From NCBI GenBank assembly GCA_020635135.1, contig JACKAJ010000015.1, positions 682,001 to 746,000 of the forward strand: 64,000 bases of DNA, read 5' to 3'. A program made the position numbers and the translations under genes. Source of the stretch: Halobacteriovoraceae bacterium (lineage in GTDB: Bacteria > Bdellovibrionota > Bacteriovoracia > Bacteriovoracales > Bacteriovoracaceae). The notes under the pieces are model-generated. The model ran no database searches, had not been told where the DNA came from, and saw only the letters and a list, made by a program, of their open reading frames with translations. Positions 17,062 through 26,008 of the stretch are shown here, piece by piece (positions within the stretch are counted from its first letter, which is position 1; each line of letters begins with the position of its first letter).

Positions 17062-18389
17062 TTATTTTTCATCTCTCCAAAGTACTTGTTTCGTTCGTCT
17101 CGCCAATAATTCCCTAGCTGCATCCAACGAAAGACGAACCCTCTTTTTTCATAATCAATGACTTCGATAAGGTTTTTATTTTCATTTTCTCTTGGAATAA
17201 AGACAGTTATTGGATTGTATTTTTCTCTAGCAGTGCTATATCCTAAGAATTTTAATGATTCTGCAAGCATCGTAAGATCTTCAGCTGCTTTATTAATGGC
17301 CTTTTCTTTATAAACACGACTAAAACGGATGAGTGAACGCAATTCAGATTTATAGAGGAATTTAGCTGTCGACTGTAATTCAGAAGGAAGAGTATCAATT
17401 ATCTTATACTCTTCTTTTAATTTCCCAATGGCATCAATGACCGCTTTGTACTGAGGGTGTGTATTTTTGGCTAATTCGATAATTTGCCGTAACTTTCCAA
17501 GTTGTTTTCCCTTTATAATTCCTGTAATTGAATACTCAAACTCATCTTCAAAGTTTTTAATCAAAGTGTTAACATTTTCTGTCGCACAATTATTTAAATA
17601 GATAGATGATCTTAAAATATATTTTTCAAAAGATGGATACTTTTTAAGACTAGGAGCTTCGAGATTGTAAAGTGCCCCTAAAGCCTCATCATATCTTTTG
17701 AGATAGAAAAGATTCCAAGCTTTTTCCAACCAGTCAGTTGGAGTAACAGGATTAACTTTGAGTAAGAAGTCATCATAATACCCTAAAGATAAATCAAACT
17801 GTTTTTGTTCAAAATGAATTCGAGCCTTGGTTCGAACAACTTTTTTTACAAAAGTAAAATCTTTTTCCAAGAGTGGTTGCTTTAAAATTTCATCCAAGAT
17901 GTTCGCTGCATCTTGTAGTTTCTTATCTTTATAGAGATTAATAGCCTTGTAAAATAAATATTTTTTGAAATTTTCCTTATCAATTCGACTAAAAAAATCA
18001 TCTGACCATTTCACCATTTTTTTCATTTTATTAACAACGGCTTTATAAAAATTATAACTTTGAGCAAAATCACTTTGCTCTACAAGATCGAGATCTCCAA
18101 AGAAGAATATATGGTTAAGACTATGGGGATAACCAAGATCAATAAGATTAACTAAATACTGGAAAGATTTTTTCTTTGTCTCAATATCATCAAAATAAAG
18201 AAGCATTCGATAGGAAGCTGCAAGAACTCCGAAATACATTCTTTCTTTATAGAGTGAATCGACCAAATCGTGCCAACGCTCAAAGTTTCTGGCAGATGAA
18301 GGTACAGTGGCTTCCCACTTAATTTTTGGTTGGGCCAAGGACTGGAGCGAGAAAAAGAGAGTTATGATTGTAAAAACAAACTTAAACAT
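17052..18389 (-). CDS. Exported TPR-like helical protein
   Basis: 445 residues with a signal peptide (MFKFVFTIITLFFSLQSLAQ) and helical repeats resembling TPR/SEL1 units across residues about 40-250 (YKAINLYKDKKLQDAANIL, LEKAWNLFYLKRYDEALGAL). Probably periplasmic. It starts 3 bases after the barrel-like gene's stop and overlaps the next TPR gene by 10 bases. A GltD/GltE-like role in an envelope machine is inferred from context. Confidence 0.65.
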   Translation of the reverse strand: MFKFVFTIITLFFSLQSLAQPKIKWEATVPSSARNFERWHDLVDSLYKERMYFGVLAASYRMLLYFDDIETKKKSFQYLVNLIDLGYPHSLNHIFFFGDLDLVEQSDFAQSYNFYKAVVNKMKKMVKWSDDFFSRIDKENFKKYLFYKAINLYKDKKLQDAANILDEILKQPLLEKDFTFVKKVVRTKARIHFEQKQFDLSLGYYDDFLLKVNPVTPTDWLEKAWNLFYLKRYDEALGALYNLEAPSLKKYPSFEKYILRSSIYLNNCATENVNTLIKNFEDEFEYSITGIIKGKQLGKLRQIIELAKNTHPQYKAVIDAIGKLKEEYKIIDTLPSELQSTAKFLYKSELRSLIRFSRVYKEKAINKAAEDLTMLAESLKFLGYSTAREKYNPITVFIPRENENKNLIEVIDYEKRGFVFRWMQLGNYWRDERNKYFGEMKNKCD

Positions 18390-18392
18390 TTG

Positions 18393-19019
18393 TTAATACC
18401 TCCAAGCAAGCAATGCTTTAAAGGCTCCATAATCGAGAAATGTCCCTCTGTCTCTTTGAAATGTTATGTAATCCATAAATTCAATTTTCCACGAAAAGCT
18501 TTCACTGATAACGAAGTCAAATTGAATTCCAAGAGTTAAGGCAACGTAGTTATTTAAGTTTGTTCCAATAGTTCCCAATCCAAATACAAGTTCACTTCTA
18601 GTTAAGCGAATATACTTATCGAAGAAAATGTTTTTCCCATAGTTGAGAACATATTTAAGATTCGTACTGGCTACAAATTCAGTCTGCTCAATAGTGACAG
18701 GTTCTTCTCCAAAATCTTCAGCGAGCTCATTGATGAGCCCTTTATCGATCATGAAAACAAAATTTCCATTAATAATTTCCCAACCCCATCTTTTGTTCAA
18801 ATAGCGCGTATAACCGGCGCTCACACCAACTCCGTGGTGATAGGGTTCAAAGGGAAAATAATCAAGCCCCATAGTAAATTCATTTTTTTTCAAGCTTGGA
18901 TATTCATCAATCGCCTGAATATAAATACCATCGAGGTCTTCGTAGACGACGTCTGCGAGTGCGATGCCTGAAGAAAATATTAAGAAAAACCAAAGATAGA
19001 AAAATTTCCTAACGTCCAT
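18393..19019 (-). CDS. Predicted outer-membrane beta-barrel-like protein heading the TPR operon
   Basis: 208 residues from the ATG at 19019. An in-frame ATG at 19055 would precede the signal peptide by 12 residues and would make the transcript from the putative -10 leaderless, so the shorter form is preferred. The signal peptide is followed by amphipathic strands and a C-terminal aromatic (LLAWRY), typical of outer-membrane barrels. First gene of a four-gene minus-strand unit with gaps of 3 bases or overlaps. Confidence 0.6.
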   Translation of the reverse strand: MDVRKFFYLWFFLIFSSGIALADVVYEDLDGIYIQAIDEYPSLKKNEFTMGLDYFPFEPYHHGVGVSAGYTRYLNKRWGWEIINGNFVFMIDKGLINELAEDFGEEPVTIEQTEFVASTNLKYVLNYGKNIFFDKYIRLTRSELVFGLGTIGTNLNNYVALTLGIQFDFVISESFSWKIEFMDYITFQRDRGTFLDYGAFKALLAWRY

Positions 19020-19061
19020 GTTTGATATCCATCCCTCAATAGATGATAATTGCATGTGTCA

Positions 19062-19090
19062 ATTATAGCATAAACCCTACATATTATTGC
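19062..19090 (-). promoter_or_regulatory. Putative promoter of the barrel/TPR operon
   Basis: A consensus TATAAT -10 reads on the minus strand at 19067-19062. The -35 at 17-bp spacing is weak (GCAATA at 19090-19085). The predicted transcript start near 19056 gives a 37-base leader to the preferred ATG. Confidence 0.45.
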
Positions 19091-19127
19091 TATTTACTGA
19101 AATCTTTTCTCCTATTAAAATGAAACT

Positions 19128-19268
19128 ATGAAAGTAAAGTATTTACAGTTGATGGCCTTAGTAGGACTTCTTATTTTGGTCTTTTTTTTAAAATTTCGCA
19201 TCCTGGATTATGAATCAATTCCCTTTTTCAAAGCCTTCATGCAACAAAAAAGCGAACACCAAAAATGA
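19128..19268 (+). CDS. 46-residue single-pass membrane micropeptide
   Basis: A short open frame with an N-terminal MKVKYLQ, one membrane helix (residues about 8-21, LMALVGLLILVFFL) and a short basic/polar tail. Its TGA stop overlaps the ATG of the following lipoprotein gene (ATGA), a classic translational-coupling arrangement that argues it is translated. No homologue recognised. It may anchor or regulate the S41-like protein. Confidence 0.5.
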   Translation: MKVKYLQLMALVGLLILVFFLKFRILDYESIPFFKAFMQQKSEHQK

Positions 19269-20305
19269 AATTATTTAGTTCCTTTTTAATTTTGTTTGTT
19301 ATTCTTCAATCTTGCTCCCTTCATCGATATGGATCAAAACCCTCAGGAACTTCATTAACCCAAGATAAAAAACTTTTGATTTATACTCTCAACAAAGCCT
19401 ACATAGGAAAATACTTTGCACCAGGGTTCGATCGCAAAATTATTTATAAGCAAATAAAAAAAATTCCCAAGAAAAGTTCATCTCTTGAATTTATGCAAAA
19501 AGTTTCTGAGATCTTTCAACATATTCCCGATAATTCTCTAAAAATTACAAATTCATTACTTCCCCTTACTGAAAATACTCAGAACTGGAAAATTGATAAT
19601 TTCCAAATTGGCAATAAAAAAGGATTGATCGTTTCTCTTCCTTATTTTGAAAACTATGAAGACTCTTATTGGAATAATTTTATAGAAACATTCCAACATT
19701 CAATGAAAAATAAACAATTCGTAGTGCTCGATTTGCGAGGATCTCATGGTCTCGACGATACAATGGGACTTAAACTTGCTAAAATTTTAAATGGTAATGT
19801 GCTAAGGCATCCAATACTTCGTCAACATCATGTCCATACCAAACAAGCACTCGCAATTATTAATAACTTTTATAATTTCCACTACCCCGAAAAAAAAATT
19901 CAATTTCAAAAAACAATTCTTCCTAAATCTAAAATCCCGTTGGTACCCATTGAGTTCCCAAAAGATAAAATAGGTTTCTCAAAAAAATATTCTTACGAAG
20001 TTCCTATCATTGTTTTGATCGATGGGGGTTGTTCAAGAGCCTGTGAATCAACAATCATGGCCTTAGAGGAAAATCCCTATCATATTCTTGTTGGAACTCA
20101 CTCAAGTGGGACAATTCACTTCAATCATCTCGGCGTTCTCTATCTTCCTTTTACTGAACTTTTTGTCTATATCCCAACATCATTTAGTGAATACAGTGAT
20201 GGGCGATTTTTAGAAAAAAAAGGAATTACTCCTCATATTCTCTTGGAAGATGGCGATAAATTAGAGGAAGTTTTATTGGTTGCCCTCAATAAAATTAGGA
20301 AATAA
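19265..20305 (+). CDS. S41-peptidase-like lipoprotein
   Basis: 346 residues. The lipoprotein signal ends at the lipobox LQSC (Cys17). The C-terminal half resembles the S41 C-terminal-processing protease fold: a core strand FVVLDLRGSHG, then VLIDGGCSRACEST, where the Ser stands at the nucleophile position, then VGTHSSGTI in place of the usual Gly-rich turn. No PDZ domain is evident and the Lys general base of CtpA-type enzymes is not obvious, so it may follow the tricorn/S41B variant or be inactive. Start coupled to the upstream micropeptide. Its 3' end overlaps the convergent acyltransferase gene by 11 bases. Confidence 0.6.
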   Translation: MKLFSSFLILFVILQSCSLHRYGSKPSGTSLTQDKKLLIYTLNKAYIGKYFAPGFDRKIIYKQIKKIPKKSSSLEFMQKVSEIFQHIPDNSLKITNSLLPLTENTQNWKIDNFQIGNKKGLIVSLPYFENYEDSYWNNFIETFQHSMKNKQFVVLDLRGSHGLDDTMGLKLAKILNGNVLRHPILRQHHVHTKQALAIINNFYNFHYPEKKIQFQKTILPKSKIPLVPIEFPKDKIGFSKKYSYEVPIIVLIDGGCSRACESTIMALEENPYHILVGTHSSGTIHFNHLGVLYLPFTELFVYIPTSFSEYSDGRFLEKKGITPHILLEDGDKLEEVLLVALNKIRK

Positions 20306-21125
20306 TCGGCTGATAGTGCTTGGCCACAATATCGTGAGTAATCTCAACAATGTGGTTAGTCGTTTCAATATCGTGAGTTTCAACACATTGAAGAAATTCA
20401 AATTCCACTTCGATACTCTGTAGAGTCAAGACATTGAGAAGATGCGGTAAAAGCGGCATATCGCCATACCAAAACAATTGATCACGATTATTTAAATTGA
20501 TGTCATGCCCATTAAGCTTTTTATAGTTAAGAACCATTGTCATCACCGGAACATTATTTTTGATAGCCGGTTCAAACATCGGGCGGCGAAAGGGAAGAAC
20601 TTTCTCACCGTTTGTCGACGTTGCTTCTGCATAGAGAACAATATCCACTCCATGCTTTAATGCATTTTCAATATCCCACAATTCTTTTTCTCGGTTAGAC
20701 TTATTTCTTCTTTCCACAAAAACTGTTCCTGCAATCTCACAAAGCCAGCCAATAAATGGTGTTTCTTTCATCTCAAATGAAGTGATAAAGCTTAAAGGGT
20801 ACACTGCACTCGCAATAAAAATATCCAAATAGGAAAGGTGATTTCCCACAAACAGATAATTTTGATGAGAATCGATAACCTCCTGATTTTTGACTGTAAT
20901 CTTTATATTCAAGAGAAAACACAAAAATTTGCAGTAAAAATGAAGTATTTTGTTGAGAATTCTTTTGGTTTTATGGGGATAAACCTTGTAAAACGGATAA
21001 AAAGGAACAGAAGTAAAAACGTATGCGAGAACGTTTATAAAAATAATGATCGATTTAAAAATGATAAAAAAGTAGCCAAGAAATTTCACTTTCTTATCAT
21101 AATCATAAAAAATATCAGTTCTCAA
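20295..21125 (-). CDS. PlsC-type 1-acylglycerol-3-phosphate O-acyltransferase family protein
   Basis: 276 residues. A hydrophobic N-terminus (about 15-45) anchors it to the inner membrane. The acyltransferase block I motif is NHLSYLD. The block III motif, normally FPEGTRS, reads YAEATSTNG, keeping the Glu. FVERRNKS and VPVMTMVL fit blocks II and IV. PlsC-type enzymes transfer acyl groups to lysophosphatidate; divergent ones act on ornithine lipids or other acceptors. Its start overlaps the GNAT gene by 4 bases, so the two enzymes probably work together. Confidence 0.8.
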   Translation of the reverse strand: MRTDIFYDYDKKVKFLGYFFIIFKSIIIFINVLAYVFTSVPFYPFYKVYPHKTKRILNKILHFYCKFLCFLLNIKITVKNQEVIDSHQNYLFVGNHLSYLDIFIASAVYPLSFITSFEMKETPFIGWLCEIAGTVFVERRNKSNREKELWDIENALKHGVDIVLYAEATSTNGEKVLPFRRPMFEPAIKNNVPVMTMVLNYKKLNGHDINLNNRDQLFWYGDMPLLPHLLNVLTLQSIEVEFEFLQCVETHDIETTNHIVEITHDIVAKHYQPIIS

Positions 21126-21934
21126 TAAGATTCAACCTCATTGGTAACTCTTTTTGACTTCAAGCGATTCTTTTTCAGCCAGCCTCTAAGGGCATGGGTC
21201 AGAATATGCCAGGTATTTACCCATCCTATTTGCAACACCTCATCTCCTCTCTGAAAATTGATGAGTTTTTTATAGTAATCATTGTATAAATGGCTTCTGT
21301 GGTGAAACCTTTGGTCGTCTTCAGTTTTTTCAAACATGGTGTTTTCAACGGAATTATAGAAAACATTCGAGTCATGATCGAATTGAGATTCCCAGGGAAT
21401 GTAAAGTTCATTTCTAAATTTCCGAGCAATGGCAGTAGAAATGAGGAGGTGGTCAAGAGTTGGACAAACTGGAAAGCGCGGTGATGGAAAGATTTGAGAA
21501 AAGTTTTTTGCCACATTTCCTAAACTTGAAAGTACGCAGGCTACATTTGAGATCCAGATTCTATCAAACAGAGAATAGCGAACCCAATAATTCGTAATCA
21601 TTTTTTTCATCAATTTTTGAGAAATCTTTAAGCCTCGATAACCCGACTTCACACATGTAAGACCTAGATGGAGGACATTTTGATCTTCGTAAACTTTTAA
21701 AATAAGTGCGGAAGTAAAACCTACAATTTCACCTTTATAATAAGCTGTCACAACAATATTTTCACAATCTTCATGTTGGTTATCTGAAAAAATTTGATAA
21801 TCAGGAATGTCTTCAAAGCATTCATAGGCAACTTCTTTGAGTTTTCTTCGCAAATGTAAAAATCTTTCTTTAGAAAGACTCTCCCGCGGGTTTTTATAAA
21901 AATAAAGTTTTAATTTTGATCTCTTTTCTTTCAT
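21122..21934 (-). CDS. GNAT-fold acyltransferase family protein
   Basis: 270 residues. Residues about 55-125 match a GNAT core: GEIVGFTSALIL followed by the acyl-CoA pyrophosphate loop-like SGYRGLKISQKLMKKM. The C-terminal half has no recognised motif. AAGGAG precedes the ATG. The 4-base overlap with the PlsC-type gene resembles the OlsB/OlsA pairing of a GNAT-type N-acyltransferase with a PlsC-type O-acyltransferase in aminolipid synthesis; this is inference, since sequence alone does not define substrate. Confidence 0.55.
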   Translation of the reverse strand: MKEKRSKLKLYFYKNPRESLSKERFLHLRRKLKEVAYECFEDIPDYQIFSDNQHEDCENIVVTAYYKGEIVGFTSALILKVYEDQNVLHLGLTCVKSGYRGLKISQKLMKKMITNYWVRYSLFDRIWISNVACVLSSLGNVAKNFSQIFPSPRFPVCPTLDHLLISTAIARKFRNELYIPWESQFDHDSNVFYNSVENTMFEKTEDDQRFHHRSHLYNDYYKKLINFQRGDEVLQIGWVNTWHILTHALRGWLKKNRLKSKRVTNEVESY

Positions 21935-22087
21935 ACCAACTCCTTGGAATAGGAATAACTGTTCTAGGTTAAGTATAGAAAAATTTTCTTCTGAGTGGAT
22001 ATGGACTGGTGTTAAGAAAGTATTAAGATCAGTTTAAGAATATGTTAAAAGCCATTTATTTTTTTGAGAGAAGTTCTAGGGCGCGTC

Positions 22088-22819
22088 CTAATGTTTTCTC
22101 TTTTTTAGGAAAATAGCAGCAACAGCGACTAAAATAATTATGATATAAAAAAATGTATCGTCGCTCTGCGAGCCTTCAACTCGAGAATCATCACCTGACT
22201 TCCTTGAACTAATATCGAAGGAATCTTCATCTGGAATAAAACTTGCGTCATCGAGAAGAGACCCGGATCCTTTTTTAGAACCTTTGATCGCCAATGACTT
22301 GTCATAGATATCCCCGCCTTTTCTAAAGACTCTAAGTGAAGAGACCACTTTATCAAACAATGTTTTGTAAGTGTTGTAGTATTGGCGAGAAACAGTAAAA
22401 GTCATAGCGACACCTAAATCTTTTTTTACTGTGGCCAGGTACCGAGTATAAAACCCAGGAATTTCACTAGAAAGATGAAGGGCATCGACCCAGCGGTGAG
22501 AATTAATCTCTTTAACACGTGCATATTTAGGATCAGAGACTTGAGTCTTCCCTCCTGGAAGATTGTATGTCTTTTTCTTTTTTAAGTAGGATTGATAATA
22601 TTCAAGACTGTCGTTTTTACCACGGATTTTAGCAGCAAAAATAATGATGGCTTCTTTCTTTCGCTCTTCATGTTCACTTTGGCAAACGTATTCCGTTCCC
22701 TCCATGACGCATTCCCATCCCACTGGAAGTTCAAAACTTAAAAAATTTGTCTCGTAGTGCTTCCCCCATGCGAGACAAGCACTCCAAGTTAACATAAATA
22801 GAATTACCTTAAATTTCAT
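22088..22819 (-). CDS. Exported protein with C-terminal membrane anchor
   Basis: 243 residues, function unknown. A signal peptide (residues about 1-19), a globular domain of about 150 residues with two cysteines (ECVMEGTEYVCQ), an acidic Ser/Asp-rich linker, then a C-terminal hydrophobic helix (FFYIIIILVAVAAIFL) and a basic tail KKRKH, giving a protein held in the inner membrane with its domain in the periplasm. Overlaps the upstream gene by 4 bases. Confidence 0.6.
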   Translation of the reverse strand: MKFKVILFMLTWSACLAWGKHYETNFLSFELPVGWECVMEGTEYVCQSEHEERKKEAIIIFAAKIRGKNDSLEYYQSYLKKKKTYNLPGGKTQVSDPKYARVKEINSHRWVDALHLSSEIPGFYTRYLATVKKDLGVAMTFTVSRQYYNTYKTLFDKVVSSLRVFRKGGDIYDKSLAIKGSKKGSGSLLDDASFIPDEDSFDISSRKSGDDSRVEGSQSDDTFFYIIIILVAVAAIFLKKRKH

Positions 22820-23430
22820 ACTACCTGATTGTGAAGTTGATAAAACTCATTACAGAAATCTTCTTTCTCTTGAAAGTTTATCAATCTCTTCATAAATTTC
22901 CAATGACTAGAGTTATTCTCATACAAAGACACTCCATTAATCCCTACTTCCATTGGAAGAAAAAACTCTCTTTTCACTGCTTCAATCGCTTCTTCCAGTT
23001 CATTAATTCCCTGGAATGAAGCAAGCTTTAGGTATGGCGTTTTAGATTCTTTTCCTTTGATTGGAACCACATGATTTTTTTTCAAGTGATTCAGAGATTC
23101 GATACAATATTCAAAATCTACTGAAAACTGAGTATTTATGTACAGAAGGTATTTCTTTTTATGTTGGTAGACACCGATTGAAGTTAATTTCAAAAAATGT
23201 TTCTCATTCTCAGAGATAAAAAATGAATTCACTTCTTCTTCAAATTCATCAAAAACATGCCTGGAGGAGTTTTTATTCAATTCAAAAGGCGCAATGATTG
23301 GAAGGTTTATTTGTTTGTTTTGCCAGGATTTCTGAGAGGTAGAATACCTTTTCCTGAAATTTTCGACTTTTTTCAAAAATAATGAATTTGGGTTAAAGTT
23401 TAGGGCCACAAGATACTTGGATGCTAGCAT
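22816..23430 (-). CDS. Uncharacterised protein, possibly degenerate 2H-phosphoesterase fold
   Basis: 204 residues, cytosolic, with a strong AAGGAGG ribosome-binding site. The pattern YLVALNF near the N-terminus, LPIIAPFEL at about residue 45 and PYLKLASF at about 130 recalls the spacing of LigT/2'-5' RNA-ligase-like proteins, but both catalytic HxT motifs lack their histidines. The resemblance is weak; an unknown fold is equally possible. Lies 51 bases downstream of enolase and overlaps the exported-protein gene that follows it. Confidence 0.5.
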   Translation of the reverse strand: MLASKYLVALNFNPNSLFLKKVENFRKRYSTSQKSWQNKQINLPIIAPFELNKNSSRHVFDEFEEEVNSFFISENEKHFLKLTSIGVYQHKKKYLLYINTQFSVDFEYCIESLNHLKKNHVVPIKGKESKTPYLKLASFQGINELEEAIEAVKREFFLPMEVGINGVSLYENNSSHWKFMKRLINFQEKEDFCNEFYQLHNQVV

Positions 23431-23481
23431 AGATCCTCCTTGGCAAACTCAGAAAGAACAACTGAGGCGACTTCCGTGCCG

Positions 23482-24771
23482 CTATTTTATTTTATTATAG
23501 CCTGCTTTTCCTGCAAGCTCTTCTTCAATCCTTAGCAACTGATTATATTTTTCAACTCGGTCAGTTCGACTTGCCGATCCCGTCTTAATATGCCCAGCTC
23601 CAGTAGCAACAGCAAGATCTGCAATAAAGCTATCAGCAGTTTCTCCTGAGCGGTGACTAATCACGGCCTTAAAATTATTTTCAAATGCAAGTTGAAGTGT
23701 ATCGAATGTTTCACTTAAACTTCCAATTTGGTTCACTTTAATCAAAATAGAATTCGCTTGTTTCTCTTCAATTCCTTTTTGGAAGATTTTTTTATTGGTT
23801 ACGAAAAGATCGTCCCCGATAACAAGGATTTTATCTCCAACTTTCTCAGTTAGCTGGGTCCATCCAGACTTATCGTGCTCAGAAAGCCCATCTTCAATTG
23901 AATAAATTGGATATTTTGCGACTAGTTTTTCAAGATAAGAAATCATATCAGAGGTTGAAAGCTTATCCCCATTAGTAAGTTCATACTGCTTAGTCGTAGA
24001 ATTATAAAATTCACTTGCCGCTGCATCTAAACTCAAAGAAATATTTTCTCCAGCTCGATAGCCAGCTTTTTCAATGGCCATGAGGATACAATCTAAAGCC
24101 TCTTCGTGAGTTTTTAACATGGGAGCAAAGCCTCCCTCATCACCCACATTCGTAGAGTAACCTTTGTCACTTAAAACTTTTTTGAGATTATGAAAGATTT
24201 CAACTCCAGCGCGGAGGTTTTCACTAAAAGGTCCATCAATATGCGGAACAATCATGAACTCTTGGAAATCGAGCCCATTAGAAGCGTGCTGGCCTCCATT
24301 AATAATATTCATTAAAGGAGCTGGAAGAACATAATCTTTAAAATCATAAGGAGCATGAAGCTTTTCTTTTAAGTAGCGATAGAGTGGTAAATTATTTGCT
24401 GTTGATGCCGTTTTTGCGCAAGCTAAACTCACTGCTAAAATGGCATTCGCACCTAAACTTTCTTTGTTCTCAGTCCCATCAATCGCGAGCATTAAATCAT
24501 CAATGGCCCTTTGATCTTCAAGAGATTTTCCTATAAGAGCCGGGGCTATTTTGTCTTTAATATTTTGTATCGCTTTCAGTACAGATTTACCAAGATAGTA
24601 TTCTTTGTTGCCATCTCGGAGTTCCAGGGCTTCACGCGTACCAGTGGATGCACCAGAAGGCACAGCCGCTCTTCCCCATATTCCATTCTCAGTAAAAATG
24701 TCGACTTCAATAGTTGGGTTTCCTCTCGAATCAAGAATTTGACGAGGAAGTATCGATTTGATCACTGCCAT
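23482..24771 (-). CDS. eno: Enolase
   Basis: Phosphopyruvate hydratase of glycolysis, 429 residues from the ATG at 24771 (an in-frame TTG five codons upstream is disfavoured). Motifs: N-terminal ILDSRGNPT, GASTGTREALELRD, the Mg-binding Asp and Glu in SLDAAASEF and SIEDGL, the catalytic Lys in ILIKVNQIGSL, and SHRSGETAD. Length and motif order are those of a canonical bacterial enolase. Two uncharacterised genes follow closely on the same strand. Confidence 0.98.
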   Translation of the reverse strand: MAVIKSILPRQILDSRGNPTIEVDIFTENGIWGRAAVPSGASTGTREALELRDGNKEYYLGKSVLKAIQNIKDKIAPALIGKSLEDQRAIDDLMLAIDGTENKESLGANAILAVSLACAKTASTANNLPLYRYLKEKLHAPYDFKDYVLPAPLMNIINGGQHASNGLDFQEFMIVPHIDGPFSENLRAGVEIFHNLKKVLSDKGYSTNVGDEGGFAPMLKTHEEALDCILMAIEKAGYRAGENISLSLDAAASEFYNSTTKQYELTNGDKLSTSDMISYLEKLVAKYPIYSIEDGLSEHDKSGWTQLTEKVGDKILVIGDDLFVTNKKIFQKGIEEKQANSILIKVNQIGSLSETFDTLQLAFENNFKAVISHRSGETADSFIADLAVATGAGHIKTGSASRTDRVEKYNQLLRIEEELAGKAGYNKIK

Positions 24772-24819
24772 AACCTCAGACTCCAATTAGCGTGTATCAG
24801 CTCTCACAATTGCGTTCAG

Positions 24820-24848
24820 TGTATAATCTTTTTTCTAAAATTAACAGT
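24820..24848 (-). promoter_or_regulatory. Putative enolase promoter
   Basis: On the minus strand TATACA (24825-24820) stands 49 bases upstream of the enolase ATG, with CTGTTA at 17-bp spacing as a weak -35. The spacer is A-rich. No operator was seen. Confidence 0.4.
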
Positions 24849-24874
24849 AAAATCCAAGTTTTTCTCTCACTCTC

Positions 24875-26008
24875 TTAAGCTGCTTTCTTTTTTTTCAGGG
24901 GTTTGACCCAATCTGGAGCTTCAAATTTTGCTGCAGGGAAAGGCAATTTATTCACAACAATCTCATTAAAGAAACTCGGTAAATAGTGACAAGGAACTAT
25001 TTCTCCCAGTAATTCACCTGTTTTGTCATTCTTTCCCTTCTGAACCCAGGTAAAAATATCTTTAATAATATAGCGTCCGTTATTATCCACTCCCAAGACT
25101 TCTGAAATATTCGACACTCTTCGCAATCCATCTGAATAACGTCTCATCTGGACAATCACACTCACAGCATGACCGATCATTTGCCTTAATGATGTGTAGG
25201 GAATTTGAGTTCCTTCCAAGAGACACAAAGTTTCTAATCGTAGAGCAGCTTCTTCTGGATTATTAGCATGGACCGTTCCCATGCTCCCCTCATGCCCAGT
25301 ATTCATCGCATTGATTAAGTCCAACGCCTCTCCTCCTCTCACTTCTCCCACAATAATGCGATCAGGTCGAAGCCTCATAGCAGAGTGAAGAAGATCGCGA
25401 ATGGTCACAGGCTTAATATTCTGAGTGGGGTCTTCTTTTCTCGTCACCAAGTGAACAACGTGATTAGAATCTAAATTCACTTCTTTGGTATCTTCAATCA
25501 AAACAATTCTTTGAGTTACTGGAATTCGCGATGACAAAATATTCAAGAGCGTTGTCTTTCCCGATCCCGTTCCTCCAGAGATGATCATGTTCTTTCCTAA
25601 ATAAACACATATATCGAGAAAGCGAGCTGCATCTTTACTGAGAGCTCCCCATTTTATTAAATCTTTCAAGAGAACTTTTTCTTTAAAAAATTTTCGAATA
25701 GAAAAAGTAGTGCCCTTTTGAGAAATTGGCATCATCACGGCCGCGATCCGCGATCCGTCAGGAAGATGTGCATCTAGCTGGGGGTTTTCGCGATCAAACT
25801 TTTTTCCAACTGTTTGGGCAATAGCACGCAAAGCTGACATAAGATTTTCTTCATCTCGAAACTTATTATCAACTTTGAGAATTTTTCCTTGTTTTTCAAC
25901 GTAAATTTCACTGGCGCCATTGACCATGATCTCGCTTATCTTATCGTCTTTTAAAAGATCGGCGATAGGAGAAAGAAAATTATCAATCGCTTCACTAAAA
26001 ACACTCAT
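24875..26008 (-). CDS. CpaF/TadA-family secretion ATPase
   Basis: A hexameric P-loop ATPase of the type II/IV secretion family, 377 residues. Walker A is GGTGSGKTT, the Asp box is VLIEDTKEV, Walker B lies in DRIIVGEVRGGEALD and the His box is GTVHAN. It is shorter at the N-terminus than typical CpaF (about 450), beginning almost at the N-terminal domain. No TadB/C, pilin or secretin is encoded nearby, so it either serves a Tad system elsewhere or has another role. It begins 1 base after the cupredoxin gene ends, in a four-gene operon. Confidence 0.9.
   Translation of the reverse strand: MSVFSEAIDNFLSPIADLLKDDKISEIMVNGASEIYVEKQGKILKVDNKFRDEENLMSALRAIAQTVGKKFDRENPQLDAHLPDGSRIAAVMMPISQKGTTFSIRKFFKEKVLLKDLIKWGALSKDAARFLDICVYLGKNMIISGGTGSGKTTLLNILSSRIPVTQRIVLIEDTKEVNLDSNHVVHLVTRKEDPTQNIKPVTIRDLLHSAMRLRPDRIIVGEVRGGEALDLINAMNTGHEGSMGTVHANNPEEAALRLETLCLLEGTQIPYTSLRQMIGHAVSVIVQMRRYSDGLRRVSNISEVLGVDNNGRYIIKDIFTWVQKGKNDKTGELLGEIVPCHYLPSFFNEIVVNKLPFPAAKFEAPDWVKPLKKKKAA

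Noticed and set aside
20295..20305. Convergent gene overlaps (also 30124-30141 and 50447-50469) as frameshift signs
   Set aside because: All the genes involved are intact to their normal C-termini; short 3' overlaps are usual in dense genomes.
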